Shown: one piece after another, positions 37,834 to 45,441 of the stretch
Layout: the number at the start of each line of letters is the position of its first letter
How positions within the stretch are numbered: the first letter of the stretch is position 1
From: Alteromonas antoniana
GTDB lineage: Bacteria; Pseudomonadota; Gammaproteobacteria; Enterobacterales; Alteromonadaceae
Length of the DNA stretch: 51,677 nt
Direction: 5' to 3'
Assembly: GCF_019249295.1 (NCBI RefSeq)
Contig: NZ_JAESDH010000030.1
Location: 1 to 51,677, forward strand
Position numbers and translations under genes: made by a program
The notes under the pieces: generated by a model
The model's input: the letters and a program-made list of their open reading frames with translations, nothing else
Databases searched by the model: none
Told to the model about the DNA's origin: nothing

Positions 37834-38037
37834 ATGACAGCGATACAGCTTTTAGAGAAATTGGGTGCGGATGCCGCTTTTCAGGGACATAAGCAACTTG
37901 TTGCCAATGTCATTGGTGATGCGCTTGAAGAAAACCACAAACAGTGGTGCATTATGTTCCCGGAAAAAGAAGGTGACGACACCGACGAAGGTGAACAGAA
38001 AGACAAGGAAGATAAGCCTGAGATTGCGCGCCACTAA
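37834..38037 (+). CDS. Small peptide, candidate borosin precursor
   Basis: A 67-residue protein beginning MTAIQLLEKLGADAAFQ. The L-L-x-K-L-G-x-D-A pattern resembles the leader region of RiPP precursors, including the borosin-binding domain of SonA as I recall it. A hydrophobic segment, WCIMFP (residues 38-43), is followed by a highly acidic, Lys-containing tail ending EIARH, so a central core with a C-terminal follower is conceivable. An AGAAGG lies upstream of the ATG. It is two bases upstream of the GGDEF gene's ATG, so their translation is probably coupled. The assignment as precursor is inference; it could be an unrelated small acidic protein. Confidence 0.55.
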   Translation: MTAIQLLEKLGADAAFQGHKQLVANVIGDALEENHKQWCIMFPEKEGDDTDEGEQKDKEDKPEIARH

Positions 38038-38039
38038 AT

Positions 38040-39806
38040 ATGTTAGCAAAATCGGTCATAGTCTATTTGATTGGCGCTGTTCTTAGCGCCAGTGTTTTCG
38101 CAAAATCTGACATTGACGATAAACTGAAATACGCAGACAGTATAAAAACCAAGTCACCCCAGGAATTCTCTGTAATACTCAGCGAAATTAGTGCGCAACG
38201 ACAGCAACTGGATACGTCCGATTACTATTACCTCATGCTACTTGAGGGGTTTCACTTAGGATTCAATCGAAAGCCTGCTGAAGCACTTGAAAAATACCGG
38301 GCAATTATTCAGCAAAGTTCTGACTCTGATTTAAAAGCGCGCGCCCTTTCTGCTTCTATCAATATCCACGCTATTACAAGAAACATCGCTCAGGGCTACA
38401 AAGACGTTCAATCGTTATACGAGATAACGCCTGAAGTGTCAGAGGCGGTCCAACTCGAATCGCTGATGATATTATCGATATTTTTTAATCAGGTTGATGA
38501 CTATGAAGCAGCCTTGAAAAATGCTTCAGCGGTTCTGGAAAAAAGCCAGCAAAAACGCTTCCAGTGTTTCGGCATGGTAATGAAAATGGAGGCAATGCTT
38601 AATCTCGGACAATTAGATCTGCAATCGCCGTTTGACCAGACACTGGAAAATTGCAGAGAAGTAGGCGAGATGATTCCTGCCTCCAGAGTCATTCTGCATA
38701 AGGCAACAGCACTTTCCGATAACGATGAGCTTTCCGCTGCTCTGCGATTATTAGAAAGTAATGAAACGATGTTTATCAATACCGGTTACGCGGTTGGTTT
38801 GTCTGATTACTATGCAAACATTTCCGGAATGTATCTCACATATGGTCGTCTGAGCGACGCGTTGGAGGCAGCGCAACAAGCGGTATCATTAACTGAGAAT
38901 ACGGGGCTGACAAAACCCAGAGCCGTTGCTCTTGATGTGATTTCCAAAGTTTATGAACAACAAGGTGAGTTTGATCAGGCTTTAGCATTTTTTAAACGAG
39001 CTTCTGAAACAGAGAAAGCGTTGCTTGATGAAACCAAAGCCCGACAGCTTGCTATTCAGCAGGCAAAAAACGAGGCGCTGGAAAGAGAAATACATATAAA
39101 ACTGTTGGATAAAGAAAACTCTCTGCTAAAGACAGAAGCTGCACTTAGCACTAAAGAGCTAGAAAACAGCCGTCTGGTAATCGTTGTGCTGCTGATGTTG
39201 GGCGCGCTGGTTATCGTGTGGTTGTTAGTTAACCGTAAAATGCACAAAGAACTTCGCCGCCAGGCAAGAACTGACAAGCTGACGGGGATCTTAAATCGTC
39301 ATTACTTTACCGAGCTGGCAGAATCCAATCTGCGCTATCATCAGAAAACCAGTCAGACGCTGGCACTGGTGATATTTGACCTGGATTTGTTTAAACGAAT
39401 TAATGATACCTATGGGCATGTAACAGGCGACTGGGCATTGGTAGAGGTGACCCGTGTTATCAAAAGCGCCTGCCGTAAGCAGGACATTTTAGGGCGAATG
39501 GGGGGAGAAGAGTTTGCGATATTGCTTCCCGGCTGCACGGTAGAGAAGGCCGAATCGCTGACAGAGAGTTTTCGCCGCGCGGTTGAGGCAATAGACACAT
39601 CACACACCGGTTCTGACTTTACCATTACTGCCAGCTTTGGACTGACCGATACCAATCAGTGTGGCTATAAATTTGATCAACTTTATGCCTGTGCCGATGA
39701 GGCGTTGTATCGCAGTAAGCATGAGGGCCGCAACCAGGTATATCGTTACGACCCGTCATTTAAAGAGAGTCCGGCATTTCTTAGCACAGATCCTATCGGG
39801 ACTTAA
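38040..39806 (+). CDS. TPR-containing diguanylate cyclase (GGDEF)
   Basis: A 588-residue protein. A signal peptide (about residues 1-22, ending SVFA) precedes a periplasmic TPR-type helical region (about 25-330) and a coiled coil. One membrane segment (LVIVVLLMLGALVIVWLLV, about 380-398) is followed by a C-terminal GGDEF domain. The active-site motif GGEEF lies near residue 488, and an inhibitory RxxD (RKQD) lies five residues before it, so both catalysis and product inhibition look intact. It makes c-di-GMP in response to a periplasmic cue. The gene starts two bases after the small peptide gene and converges with pheA, overlapping its end by four bases. Confidence 0.9.
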   Translation: MLAKSVIVYLIGAVLSASVFAKSDIDDKLKYADSIKTKSPQEFSVILSEISAQRQQLDTSDYYYLMLLEGFHLGFNRKPAEALEKYRAIIQQSSDSDLKARALSASINIHAITRNIAQGYKDVQSLYEITPEVSEAVQLESLMILSIFFNQVDDYEAALKNASAVLEKSQQKRFQCFGMVMKMEAMLNLGQLDLQSPFDQTLENCREVGEMIPASRVILHKATALSDNDELSAALRLLESNETMFINTGYAVGLSDYYANISGMYLTYGRLSDALEAAQQAVSLTENTGLTKPRAVALDVISKVYEQQGEFDQALAFFKRASETEKALLDETKARQLAIQQAKNEALEREIHIKLLDKENSLLKTEAALSTKELENSRLVIVVLLMLGALVIVWLLVNRKMHKELRRQARTDKLTGILNRHYFTELAESNLRYHQKTSQTLALVIFDLDLFKRINDTYGHVTGDWALVEVTRVIKSACRKQDILGRMGGEEFAILLPGCTVEKAESLTESFRRAVEAIDTSHTGSDFTITASFGLTDTNQCGYKFDQLYACADEALYRSKHEGRNQVYRYDPSFKESPAFLSTDPIGT

Positions 39807-40984
39807 TTGGTTAGAGCACTCGCCGCTGCCACCTTGGTCGGGCTGATTTCTTCACTTGGATAGCAGCCCAGCACCTTGACGTAGCGGGTGATGCTTCTGA
39901 GTGAATCCAGTGCATTCTGCACCGGTCCATCCTGCACGTTGCCTTCCACATCAATGTAAAACATTTCTTCCCAGGGGTTGCCCGGAATGGGCCGTGATTC
40001 CAGTTTTGTCATGTTAATGCTGTTCTCACGCAGCACTAACAGCGCCTCAACCAGCGCGCCTGGTTTTTGCACCGTTGACATAACCAGCGTGGTTTTGGCC
40101 GGAACCTGAAGTGGCACCACAACCGGGTCGCGCGCGACAACAATAAAGCGGGAATGGTTTTCTTTCTGGTTTGCCAGGTTGGACTTGATGGCCAGCAATC
40201 CATAAAGGTTGCCGCCCGCTTCGCTGCCGATGGCTGCCACATCATCACGTTGTAATTCACTCACTTTCAGCATGGCTGATGATGTGCTGTCCATGGTTTT
40301 TACTTCAATGCTGCCCAGCTCGGCTAAGAAATGGCTGCACTGAGTAAACACCTGAGGATGGGCGTATACCGTTTTGATTTTGCTGATACTGGTTTCTTTT
40401 GATACCAGAAGAGTGTGACGAATGGGGTGGGTAAGCTCTCCGATTATGCTTAATTGCGTATGTTGGAGCTGGTCGTATACTTCGTTGATACTGCCTGACG
40501 TGGTGTTCTCTATGGGCAATACGGCGTAATCGGCTTCAGTATGCTCGACTTTTTGAATGATTTCACTGAAGCTCTGGCAGCCGATTTCGAGCAGTTCGCC
40601 CGGGCGGCGCGAGAAATACTTTTGTGTTGCCAGGTACGAGTATGAGCCTTTATCACCTAAAAATGCCACGCGGTTCAGCGGCAAGGCGCTGCCTGGGTTC
40701 GCACGTTCTGCCAGCATCGCCTGCTGGTTAAGTACCGAGTCTTCAATGATCACATGAAAGAGCTGCGTGACATAGTGCGCATCCAGTCCGGCTTTCTGCC
40801 CTTCCTTAATAAGCCGGATAAGCAGTTGTTCTTCACGCTTAATATCGCGTACCGGAATATGATGCTTGATCTTGGTTTCAGCAACCTCGTTAGTCAGTTT
40901 TCTTCTCTCTGCCAGCAGTGACAGTAGCTCGCTGTCCAGTTCGGTTATACGCTCTCGGATCGGCGCTAGGGCATTGTCAGACAT
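39803..40984 (-). CDS. pheA: Bifunctional chorismate mutase / prephenate dehydratase
   Basis: A 393-residue P-protein. The AroQ chorismate mutase domain (about 1-85, IRERITELDSELLSLLAERR) is fused to prephenate dehydratase (FLGDKGSYSYLATQKYF, DYAVLPIENTTSGSINEVYDQL) and a C-terminal ACT domain. The ACT domain contains ESRPIPGNPWEEMFYIDVEG, the phenylalanine-binding ESRP motif. Start chosen at the ATG 40984 (MSDNALAP), with GGAGAG upstream; a longer frame from 41044 would translate the attenuator and is rejected. Expression is controlled by the pheL attenuator. The gene is convergent with the GGDEF gene. Confidence 0.95.
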   Translation of the reverse strand: MSDNALAPIRERITELDSELLSLLAERRKLTNEVAETKIKHHIPVRDIKREEQLLIRLIKEGQKAGLDAHYVTQLFHVIIEDSVLNQQAMLAERANPGSALPLNRVAFLGDKGSYSYLATQKYFSRRPGELLEIGCQSFSEIIQKVEHTEADYAVLPIENTTSGSINEVYDQLQHTQLSIIGELTHPIRHTLLVSKETSISKIKTVYAHPQVFTQCSHFLAELGSIEVKTMDSTSSAMLKVSELQRDDVAAIGSEAGGNLYGLLAIKSNLANQKENHSRFIVVARDPVVVPLQVPAKTTLVMSTVQKPGALVEALLVLRENSINMTKLESRPIPGNPWEEMFYIDVEGNVQDGPVQNALDSLRSITRYVKVLGCYPSEEISPTKVAAASALTN

Positions 40985-41010
40985 AATGTTTCGGCTCTCC
41001 TTCATGGCAA

Positions 41011-41038
41011 AAAAAAACCTCCCGGTGGGAGGTTTTTT
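41011..41038 (-). terminator. pheA attenuator terminator
   Basis: On the minus strand CCTCCC (41032-41027) pairs with GGGAGG (41023-41018) around a three-base loop, flanked by complementary A and T runs, and ends in a T tract. It lies 20 bases downstream of the pheL stop and 26 bases upstream of the pheA ATG. A second GGGAGG (41057-41052) just after the pheL stop can pair with the same CCTCCC as antiterminator. CTGTGT (41051-41046) can pair with ACACAG inside pheL (41098-41093). All four segments of a classical attenuator are therefore present. Confidence 0.9.
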
Positions 41039-41057
41039 GCACACGACACAGCCTCCC

Positions 41058-41117
41058 TTACGTTAAGGACATAAACGCAAAAAAGAAAATGACTGTGTGT
41101 GTAATATACGTTTTCAT
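41058..41117 (-). CDS. pheL: pheA operon leader peptide PheL
   Basis: A 19-residue leader peptide, MKTYITHTVIFFFAFMSLT, on the minus strand ahead of pheA. Four phenylalanines lie among five consecutive codons (FFFAF), as in E. coli PheL. Stalling of the ribosome at Phe codons when charged tRNA-Phe is scarce would free the antiterminator GGGAGG immediately after the stop. A conventional Shine-Dalgarno is not obvious; CGGG is the only G-rich stretch before the ATG. Confidence 0.88.
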   Translation of the reverse strand: MKTYITHTVIFFFAFMSLT

Positions 41118-41126
41118 AAGCCCGAC

Positions 41127-41153
41127 TTTATGCCCGATAATGGCCTCTGTCAA
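41127..41153 (-). promoter_or_regulatory. Possible promoter of pheL-pheA
   Basis: A perfect TTGACA on the minus strand (41153-41148) is followed after 15 bases by CATAAA (41132-41127). The spacing is short, and the start of transcription would fall only a few bases before the pheL ATG, leaving no room for a ribosome binding site. Either the leader is nearly leaderless or the true promoter lies further upstream, where I did not find a better one. Confidence 0.3.
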
Positions 41154-41248
41154 CTGATTTTTACACGCCTTCGTAGTTAGTTGCGGGCTCTGGTATTTTC
41201 AAAGTGCATGCATTGTGCTAGCTGGTCATATGCAGTTGAGGAAAGAGA

Positions 41249-41284
41249 TAAAAAAGGGCAGAAGTGAGTTGTCACTTTCTGCCG
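41249..41284 (-). terminator. Terminator after the double-receiver gene
   Basis: On the minus strand GGCAGAAAGTGA and TCACTTCTGCC form a stem of about eleven pairs with one bulge and a short loop, followed by six T residues. It lies about 70 bases after the stop of the response regulator gene. Confidence 0.75.
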
Positions 41285-41351
41285 CAAATGAATCCTGAAC
41301 GGAAATAAAGCCAGTGATCTGACTGGCTGCTTCGGGCAACCGCCCCGATAA

Positions 41352-42152
41352 TTACTCTCCTAACAACGCGGCCAGCATCGTGCGCACTTCATTGGGTTCA
41401 AACGGTTTGTCACACAGTGCATTAACGCCGGTTTGCTGGATGTTTGCCATATGCGCACTGTCTGCAGATTCTGACGTCACCATGATAATAGGAATATGCG
41501 TGGTTTCCGGGTTGAACCGGATAAACTCTGACAACTCGCGACCGTCCATCTCCGGCATGTTGTAGTCAGTGACAACCAGATCAAAGGCTTCATCTTTGAT
41601 AAATGTAAGCGCCATGGCACCATTTTCAGCCTCTTTGATGCGCTTGAGACCCATTCCTTCCAGCACGCGTCTGATATGATTTCGCGCCAGCTTGCTGTCA
41701 TCCACCAGCAATACGCGCACGTCCTGTACATCGAATAAATCCAGGTCGAGCTCGTCGTGGTTGATCAAGTCCAGACTGGCATTCAGCGCCCGTGATAAAT
41801 GGAGAGGCTCAAATGGCTTCGGCAGGATTGCTGCGACACCAGCTTGTTTGAACTCTTCCAGCTTTGCCAGCCTGTTTTCGCTGGATACCAGCATAAAGGG
41901 AATGCTGGCAAAATCCGGTGATTCCTTAACGTATTTTAACAAATCCAGAGCGGTACCGTCTTCAAAGTACATCGCGCTGACAATCAGGTCAGCACTGTGC
42001 GAGCGCAGTGCGGCTTTGGCTTCAGCTACTGTGCTGACAGGATCTATCTCTTTTACTTTTTCTTTCAGCAGCAGCGTGGTGATTATTTTTCGTTGCGTAT
42101 CGGAGGGTTCGATAAGCACAATATGTAGATCGGAAATCGACAGCTTTTCCAT
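41352..42152 (-). CDS. Double-receiver response regulator
   Basis: A 266-residue protein made of two receiver domains and no output domain. The second (about residues 143-266) is canonical: VLLVDDS acidic pair, phosphoacceptor in VVTDYNMPEMDG, switch Thr/Ser in IMVTSES and Lys in CDKPFEP. The first (about 8-125) is degenerate: the acidic pair reads IEPSD and the phosphoacceptor position reads IVSAMYFEDG with Ala in place of Asp, although the Lys (LPKPFEP) is kept. The second receiver resembles CheY. Its partner kinase is not in the immediate neighbourhood. Confidence 0.88.
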   Translation of the reverse strand: MEKLSISDLHIVLIEPSDTQRKIITTLLLKEKVKEIDPVSTVAEAKAALRSHSADLIVSAMYFEDGTALDLLKYVKESPDFASIPFMLVSSENRLAKLEEFKQAGVAAILPKPFEPLHLSRALNASLDLINHDELDLDLFDVQDVRVLLVDDSKLARNHIRRVLEGMGLKRIKEAENGAMALTFIKDEAFDLVVTDYNMPEMDGRELSEFIRFNPETTHIPIIMVTSESADSAHMANIQQTGVNALCDKPFEPNEVRTMLAALLGE

Positions 42153-42192
42153 TTCAGGACTCTTCTTTTTTCAACATGATTAGGGGCAGGGC

Positions 42193-42516
42193 TTAACCAC
42201 CTGCGATTTTAACGGTAAAGCCGGCATCTTGCAGCAGGGTACGCAGTTTTTCACGATCGTCAGTTTGTACTTCAATCGTGCCATTTTTTACCGCACCACC
42301 GCAGCCACACTTTTGCTTGAGGGTTTTACACAGTGTTTTTAATTCAGCGGGCTCTTTGTCCAGCCCTTCGACGATTGAAACGCCTTTTCCTTTTCGGCCT
42401 TTGGTTTCACGATGGATGCGCACAATCCCGTCTTTATTCACCGAGCGTGTTGACTGTGCTTTCGCCTGTTCAATTTTGCCGCCGTCAGTACTGTAAACCA
42501 GATTTGAGTTTTGCAT
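42193..42516 (-). CDS. yciH: YciH-like SUI1/eIF1-family translation factor
   Basis: A 107-residue protein with an Arg/Lys-rich N-terminal half (IHRETKGRKGKGVSIVEGLD) and the SUI1 core LKTLCKTLKQKCGCGGAVKNGTIEVQTDDREKL, cited in pieces as LKQKCGCGGAVKNG and IEVQTDD. Bacterial YciH relatives are related to eukaryotic eIF1 and influence start-codon selection. It lies 40 bases upstream of the double-receiver gene on the same strand and may be cotranscribed. Confidence 0.93.
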   Translation of the reverse strand: MQNSNLVYSTDGGKIEQAKAQSTRSVNKDGIVRIHRETKGRKGKGVSIVEGLDKEPAELKTLCKTLKQKCGCGGAVKNGTIEVQTDDREKLRTLLQDAGFTVKIAGG

Positions 42517-42717
42517 AAGGTTGAATTGTTTCCTAAGGTCTCCGGAACCACTTCCGCTATTAAAAATCTAGACTAATATACTAGAAGAAAGACATTGAAA
42601 TTGACACTGCTCTGAGCACACACTACGCCTGATAGTCAAAACAGCCTGATTTTATAATAAATTTTCATCAGCCACAGTGAAAGCGTCAGGGCACACAGCA
42701 GTTATCGGAGAAAGCGG

Positions 42718-43023
42718 ATGAGTATTGGGACTAAGGTAACCGATGAGGGTAAGCGACTGATAATCAAACTTGATGAGAAGTTTGATTTTGGAAAAGTGCA
42801 GGATTTCCGTCTGGCCTATCTGGATTTATCGGAAGACATAAACCATATCGAAGTCGATTTGAGCGACACAGAATACATGGACAGTTCTGCCCTGGGCATG
42901 TTGTTGAATATGCAAAAATCACTGAATGAACGTCAATTCAGCTATAGCATCACGCACTGTCGTCCCCAGGTAGCCAGGATCCTGAAAATATCCCGTTTTG
43001 ATAAAAAGTTTGAAATCAGCTGA
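42718..43023 (+). CDS. STAS-domain anti-sigma factor antagonist
   Basis: A 101-residue single STAS domain. The segment HIEVDLSDTEYMDSSALGMLLNMQ contains the expected phosphorylatable serine (MDSSALG). Such proteins switch partners according to phosphorylation by a RsbW-like kinase and dephosphorylation by a PP2C phosphatase. The next gene, 11 bases on, carries both activities. A GGAGAAAG lies before the ATG. It resembles the Pseudomonas HsbA-type antagonist. Confidence 0.92.
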   Translation: MSIGTKVTDEGKRLIIKLDEKFDFGKVQDFRLAYLDLSEDINHIEVDLSDTEYMDSSALGMLLNMQKSLNERQFSYSITHCRPQVARILKISRFDKKFEIS

Positions 43024-43034
43024 GACACGCAATA

Positions 43035-44678
43035 ATGCGTATTCTGATTGTTGATGACGAACCCCTGAATCGCTTTATGCTCAAACACATGCTTGAGCAA
43101 CAGGGCTATACCGATTGCTATGAAGCTGAAAACGGCGAGCAGGCCCTCGACATTGCCAGAGAGATTGACCCCGATCTTGTTCTGTTAGATGTCATGATGC
43201 CGGGGCTAAGCGGTTACGAGGTTGCGCCGCGTTTAAAAGAAATGGCCGGTGAAGCCTACCTACCAATCATTTTTATCACGTCTCTGGAGGATCAGGAAAG
43301 CCTGGTTCGTTGCCTGGAAGTGGGTGGGGATGACTTTGCTTCCAAGCCTTTCGATAAGGTCATTCTGGCTGCAAAAATTCGTGCACATGGCCGTATTCGC
43401 ACGCTAAGTAAACACGTAGAGCAGCAAAACCAGGAACTGCGTTTTCACCAGGCCAATGTTGAGCACCAGCACGACATCGTCGAACACATTTTCAGTAATG
43501 CCGTGGTCAATCGCAAAGATGTCGAGCAGTATTTCGACTTTAAGGTATCTCCTGCGGAAGACTTCAATGGTGACGTCTTTCTGTGCGAGAGCAGCCCGAA
43601 AGGGGGAATGTATTTTCTGGTTGGCGACTTCACCGGACACGGACTGGCCTCGGCAATAGGGGCATTGCCGGTTACCCGGGCTTTTCAGGCGATGGCGAGA
43701 AAGGGGCTGTCGGTGGCGGAAATGGCGATCACGCTGAATAATGCATTACTGAATCTTCTCCCCACAGACATGTTTTTTGCTGCCGCTATCGTTGAAGTTT
43801 CTACCGAGGGTAACCGATTTACTATCTGGAACGGCGGCCTACCGCCGATGCTGTTGAAAAGTGCGGATGGCAGACTGGTGCGGCGTTTTGCTCCGCGACA
43901 TATGGCTTTGGGGATCCTCGAAGAGAACGAGTTTGAAAGCCACTGCGATATTTACGAGGCCGCTGAAGGCGAACAATTGATGGCCTATTCTGACGGTATT
44001 ATGGAAATCACCGACAGCCAGGGCCGGATGCTTGATGAGGAAGGCGTGACGGAATGGTTTCTCGCCGCTAAGGATGTTACCGCTGCATCACTCTATGACA
44101 GAGCCTTGCAATATCTTAAAGGTGAGAAGCCGGCTGATGATATCACGGTGGTTATTTTCACCTGCCAGTCTTTGCTAAGCCTTCGTGATGAATCACTTAT
44201 TAGTCAGTTTCCGTTTACTGTCACCAGCACACTTCAGCCACACGCGCTCAGGCAGGAGACCGTGCTTGAGCCGTTACTGGAGATGCTTAACAGCCAGTCG
44301 GGCCTGGGCTGGATCCGCTCAGACCTGTTTACCGTTCTGACGGAACTGATGAATAACGCCATCGAGCATGGGCTACTGAAAATTGACTCTTCTCTTAAAT
44401 CCTCCCCTGAAGGGTTTGTTGAGTATTATATGAAACGCGAGTCGGGCCTTGCTGAGCTTGAAACAGGGCACATTACCGTCTCTGTAGAGTACAAGCCGCA
44501 TCAGCGGGAACTCTATGTCAGCGTGGAAGACTCTGGTGACGGGTTTGAGTACGAAAACATACCGGACGATGATATTAACAACGCCTTTGGCAGAGGGATC
44601 ATGCTGTTGCGCGAACTTTGCCAGACTGTGTGGCATGAAAACGGCGGGCGCAAAACCTGTGTTACGATGACGCTTTAA
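43035..44678 (+). CDS. REC-PP2C phosphatase-HATPase partner-switch regulator (HsbR-like)
   Basis: A 547-residue three-domain protein. The N-terminal receiver (1-120) has the acidic pair VDDEP, phosphoacceptor Asp52 in VLLDVMMPG and Lys in ASKPFDK. A short coiled coil leads to a SpoIIE-type PP2C phosphatase (about 170-375) with GDFTGHGLASAIGAL, YSDGIMEI and KPADDITVVIF metal-binding segments. A C-terminal RsbW-like HATPase (about 400-547) has LMNNAIEHG (N-box), EDSGDGFEY and FGRGIMLL. It can both dephosphorylate and phosphorylate the STAS protein upstream, as known for HsbR in Pseudomonas. The target sigma or anti-sigma factor is not in the window. Confidence 0.9.
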   Translation: MRILIVDDEPLNRFMLKHMLEQQGYTDCYEAENGEQALDIAREIDPDLVLLDVMMPGLSGYEVAPRLKEMAGEAYLPIIFITSLEDQESLVRCLEVGGDDFASKPFDKVILAAKIRAHGRIRTLSKHVEQQNQELRFHQANVEHQHDIVEHIFSNAVVNRKDVEQYFDFKVSPAEDFNGDVFLCESSPKGGMYFLVGDFTGHGLASAIGALPVTRAFQAMARKGLSVAEMAITLNNALLNLLPTDMFFAAAIVEVSTEGNRFTIWNGGLPPMLLKSADGRLVRRFAPRHMALGILEENEFESHCDIYEAAEGEQLMAYSDGIMEITDSQGRMLDEEGVTEWFLAAKDVTAASLYDRALQYLKGEKPADDITVVIFTCQSLLSLRDESLISQFPFTVTSTLQPHALRQETVLEPLLEMLNSQSGLGWIRSDLFTVLTELMNNAIEHGLLKIDSSLKSSPEGFVEYYMKRESGLAELETGHITVSVEYKPHQRELYVSVEDSGDGFEYENIPDDDINNAFGRGIMLLRELCQTVWHENGGRKTCVTMTL

Positions 44679-44947
44679 TGCTCTGGCAATCGTTGAATGG
44701 TTTTGCTTTGTTTTCAACTTCCAATGAAAGACTATCTGACTCACTTATACATCATCGGCTAACCTGACCTGCCAACTGTCGCAGAGGACAACGCTAACGA
44801 AACCAGTCAGAACCTCTGATGTCTGCTGTCATCTCGGGGCAGAACGTATGATTTAGTGCATTTGTCGCACAACGAACGATAAGGGCTAATCCAAAAACCT
44901 AAGAACAGGCTATCAATCGGTAACAACGGATAACGGACAGTAATACT

Positions 44948-45385
44948 ATGCTGAGAAAAGTACTCGATTTACTCAAGGCGCCAGAGCAGGACGCGCAACC
45001 CGCATTAACTACCGAACTGGCTACCGCCGCATTATTAAGTGAAATTATTCGTGCAGACCGGCATGCCGATGAACGCGAGCTCAACGCGTATCGCGCTATG
45101 CTGGACGCGCGTTTCAGCTTAACCGACGAACAGATTGACGCCTTAATGGAGGACGGTCGTGAGACGGCAGAAGAAGCAGTAGATATGGTGCAGTTTACTC
45201 AGGTATTAAATGAACGGTGTGATAACGAGGAAAAGCGCGCTATCCTAAAGAGCCTTTGGGAAGTCGCATATGCGGACAAAGAAATTGCCCCGATTGAGGA
45301 GCATACGATTCGTCGAATAGCAGATTTGCTGCATATGCCTCACAGTCAGTTTATTAAAACCAAGCTGGACGTCACGAGTACCTGA
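44948..45385 (+). CDS. TerB-family protein
   Basis: A 145-residue TerB-like helical protein with the two acidic metal-site segments of the family: SEIIRADRHADERELNAYRAML, quoted in part as IIRADRHADERE, and VAYADKEIAPIEEHTIRRIADLL, quoted as YADKEIAPIEEHTIR. These bind metal at the membrane surface in tellurite/stress systems; the actual role of isolated copies is unknown. It stands alone between the partner-switch gene and the GGDEF-EAL gene. Confidence 0.88.
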   Translation: MLRKVLDLLKAPEQDAQPALTTELATAALLSEIIRADRHADERELNAYRAMLDARFSLTDEQIDALMEDGRETAEEAVDMVQFTQVLNERCDNEEKRAILKSLWEVAYADKEIAPIEEHTIRRIADLLHMPHSQFIKTKLDVTST

Positions 45386-45441
45386 TAACAGGGGCGTGCA
45401 CAGGGCCAGCCATAATTACAACAATAATAGGTTCGTAGCCT

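Noticed and set aside
40985..41044. N-terminal extension of PheA from 41044
   Set aside because: It would be translated from the attenuator hairpin, and the ATG at 40984 has a better ribosome binding site and the normal family start.
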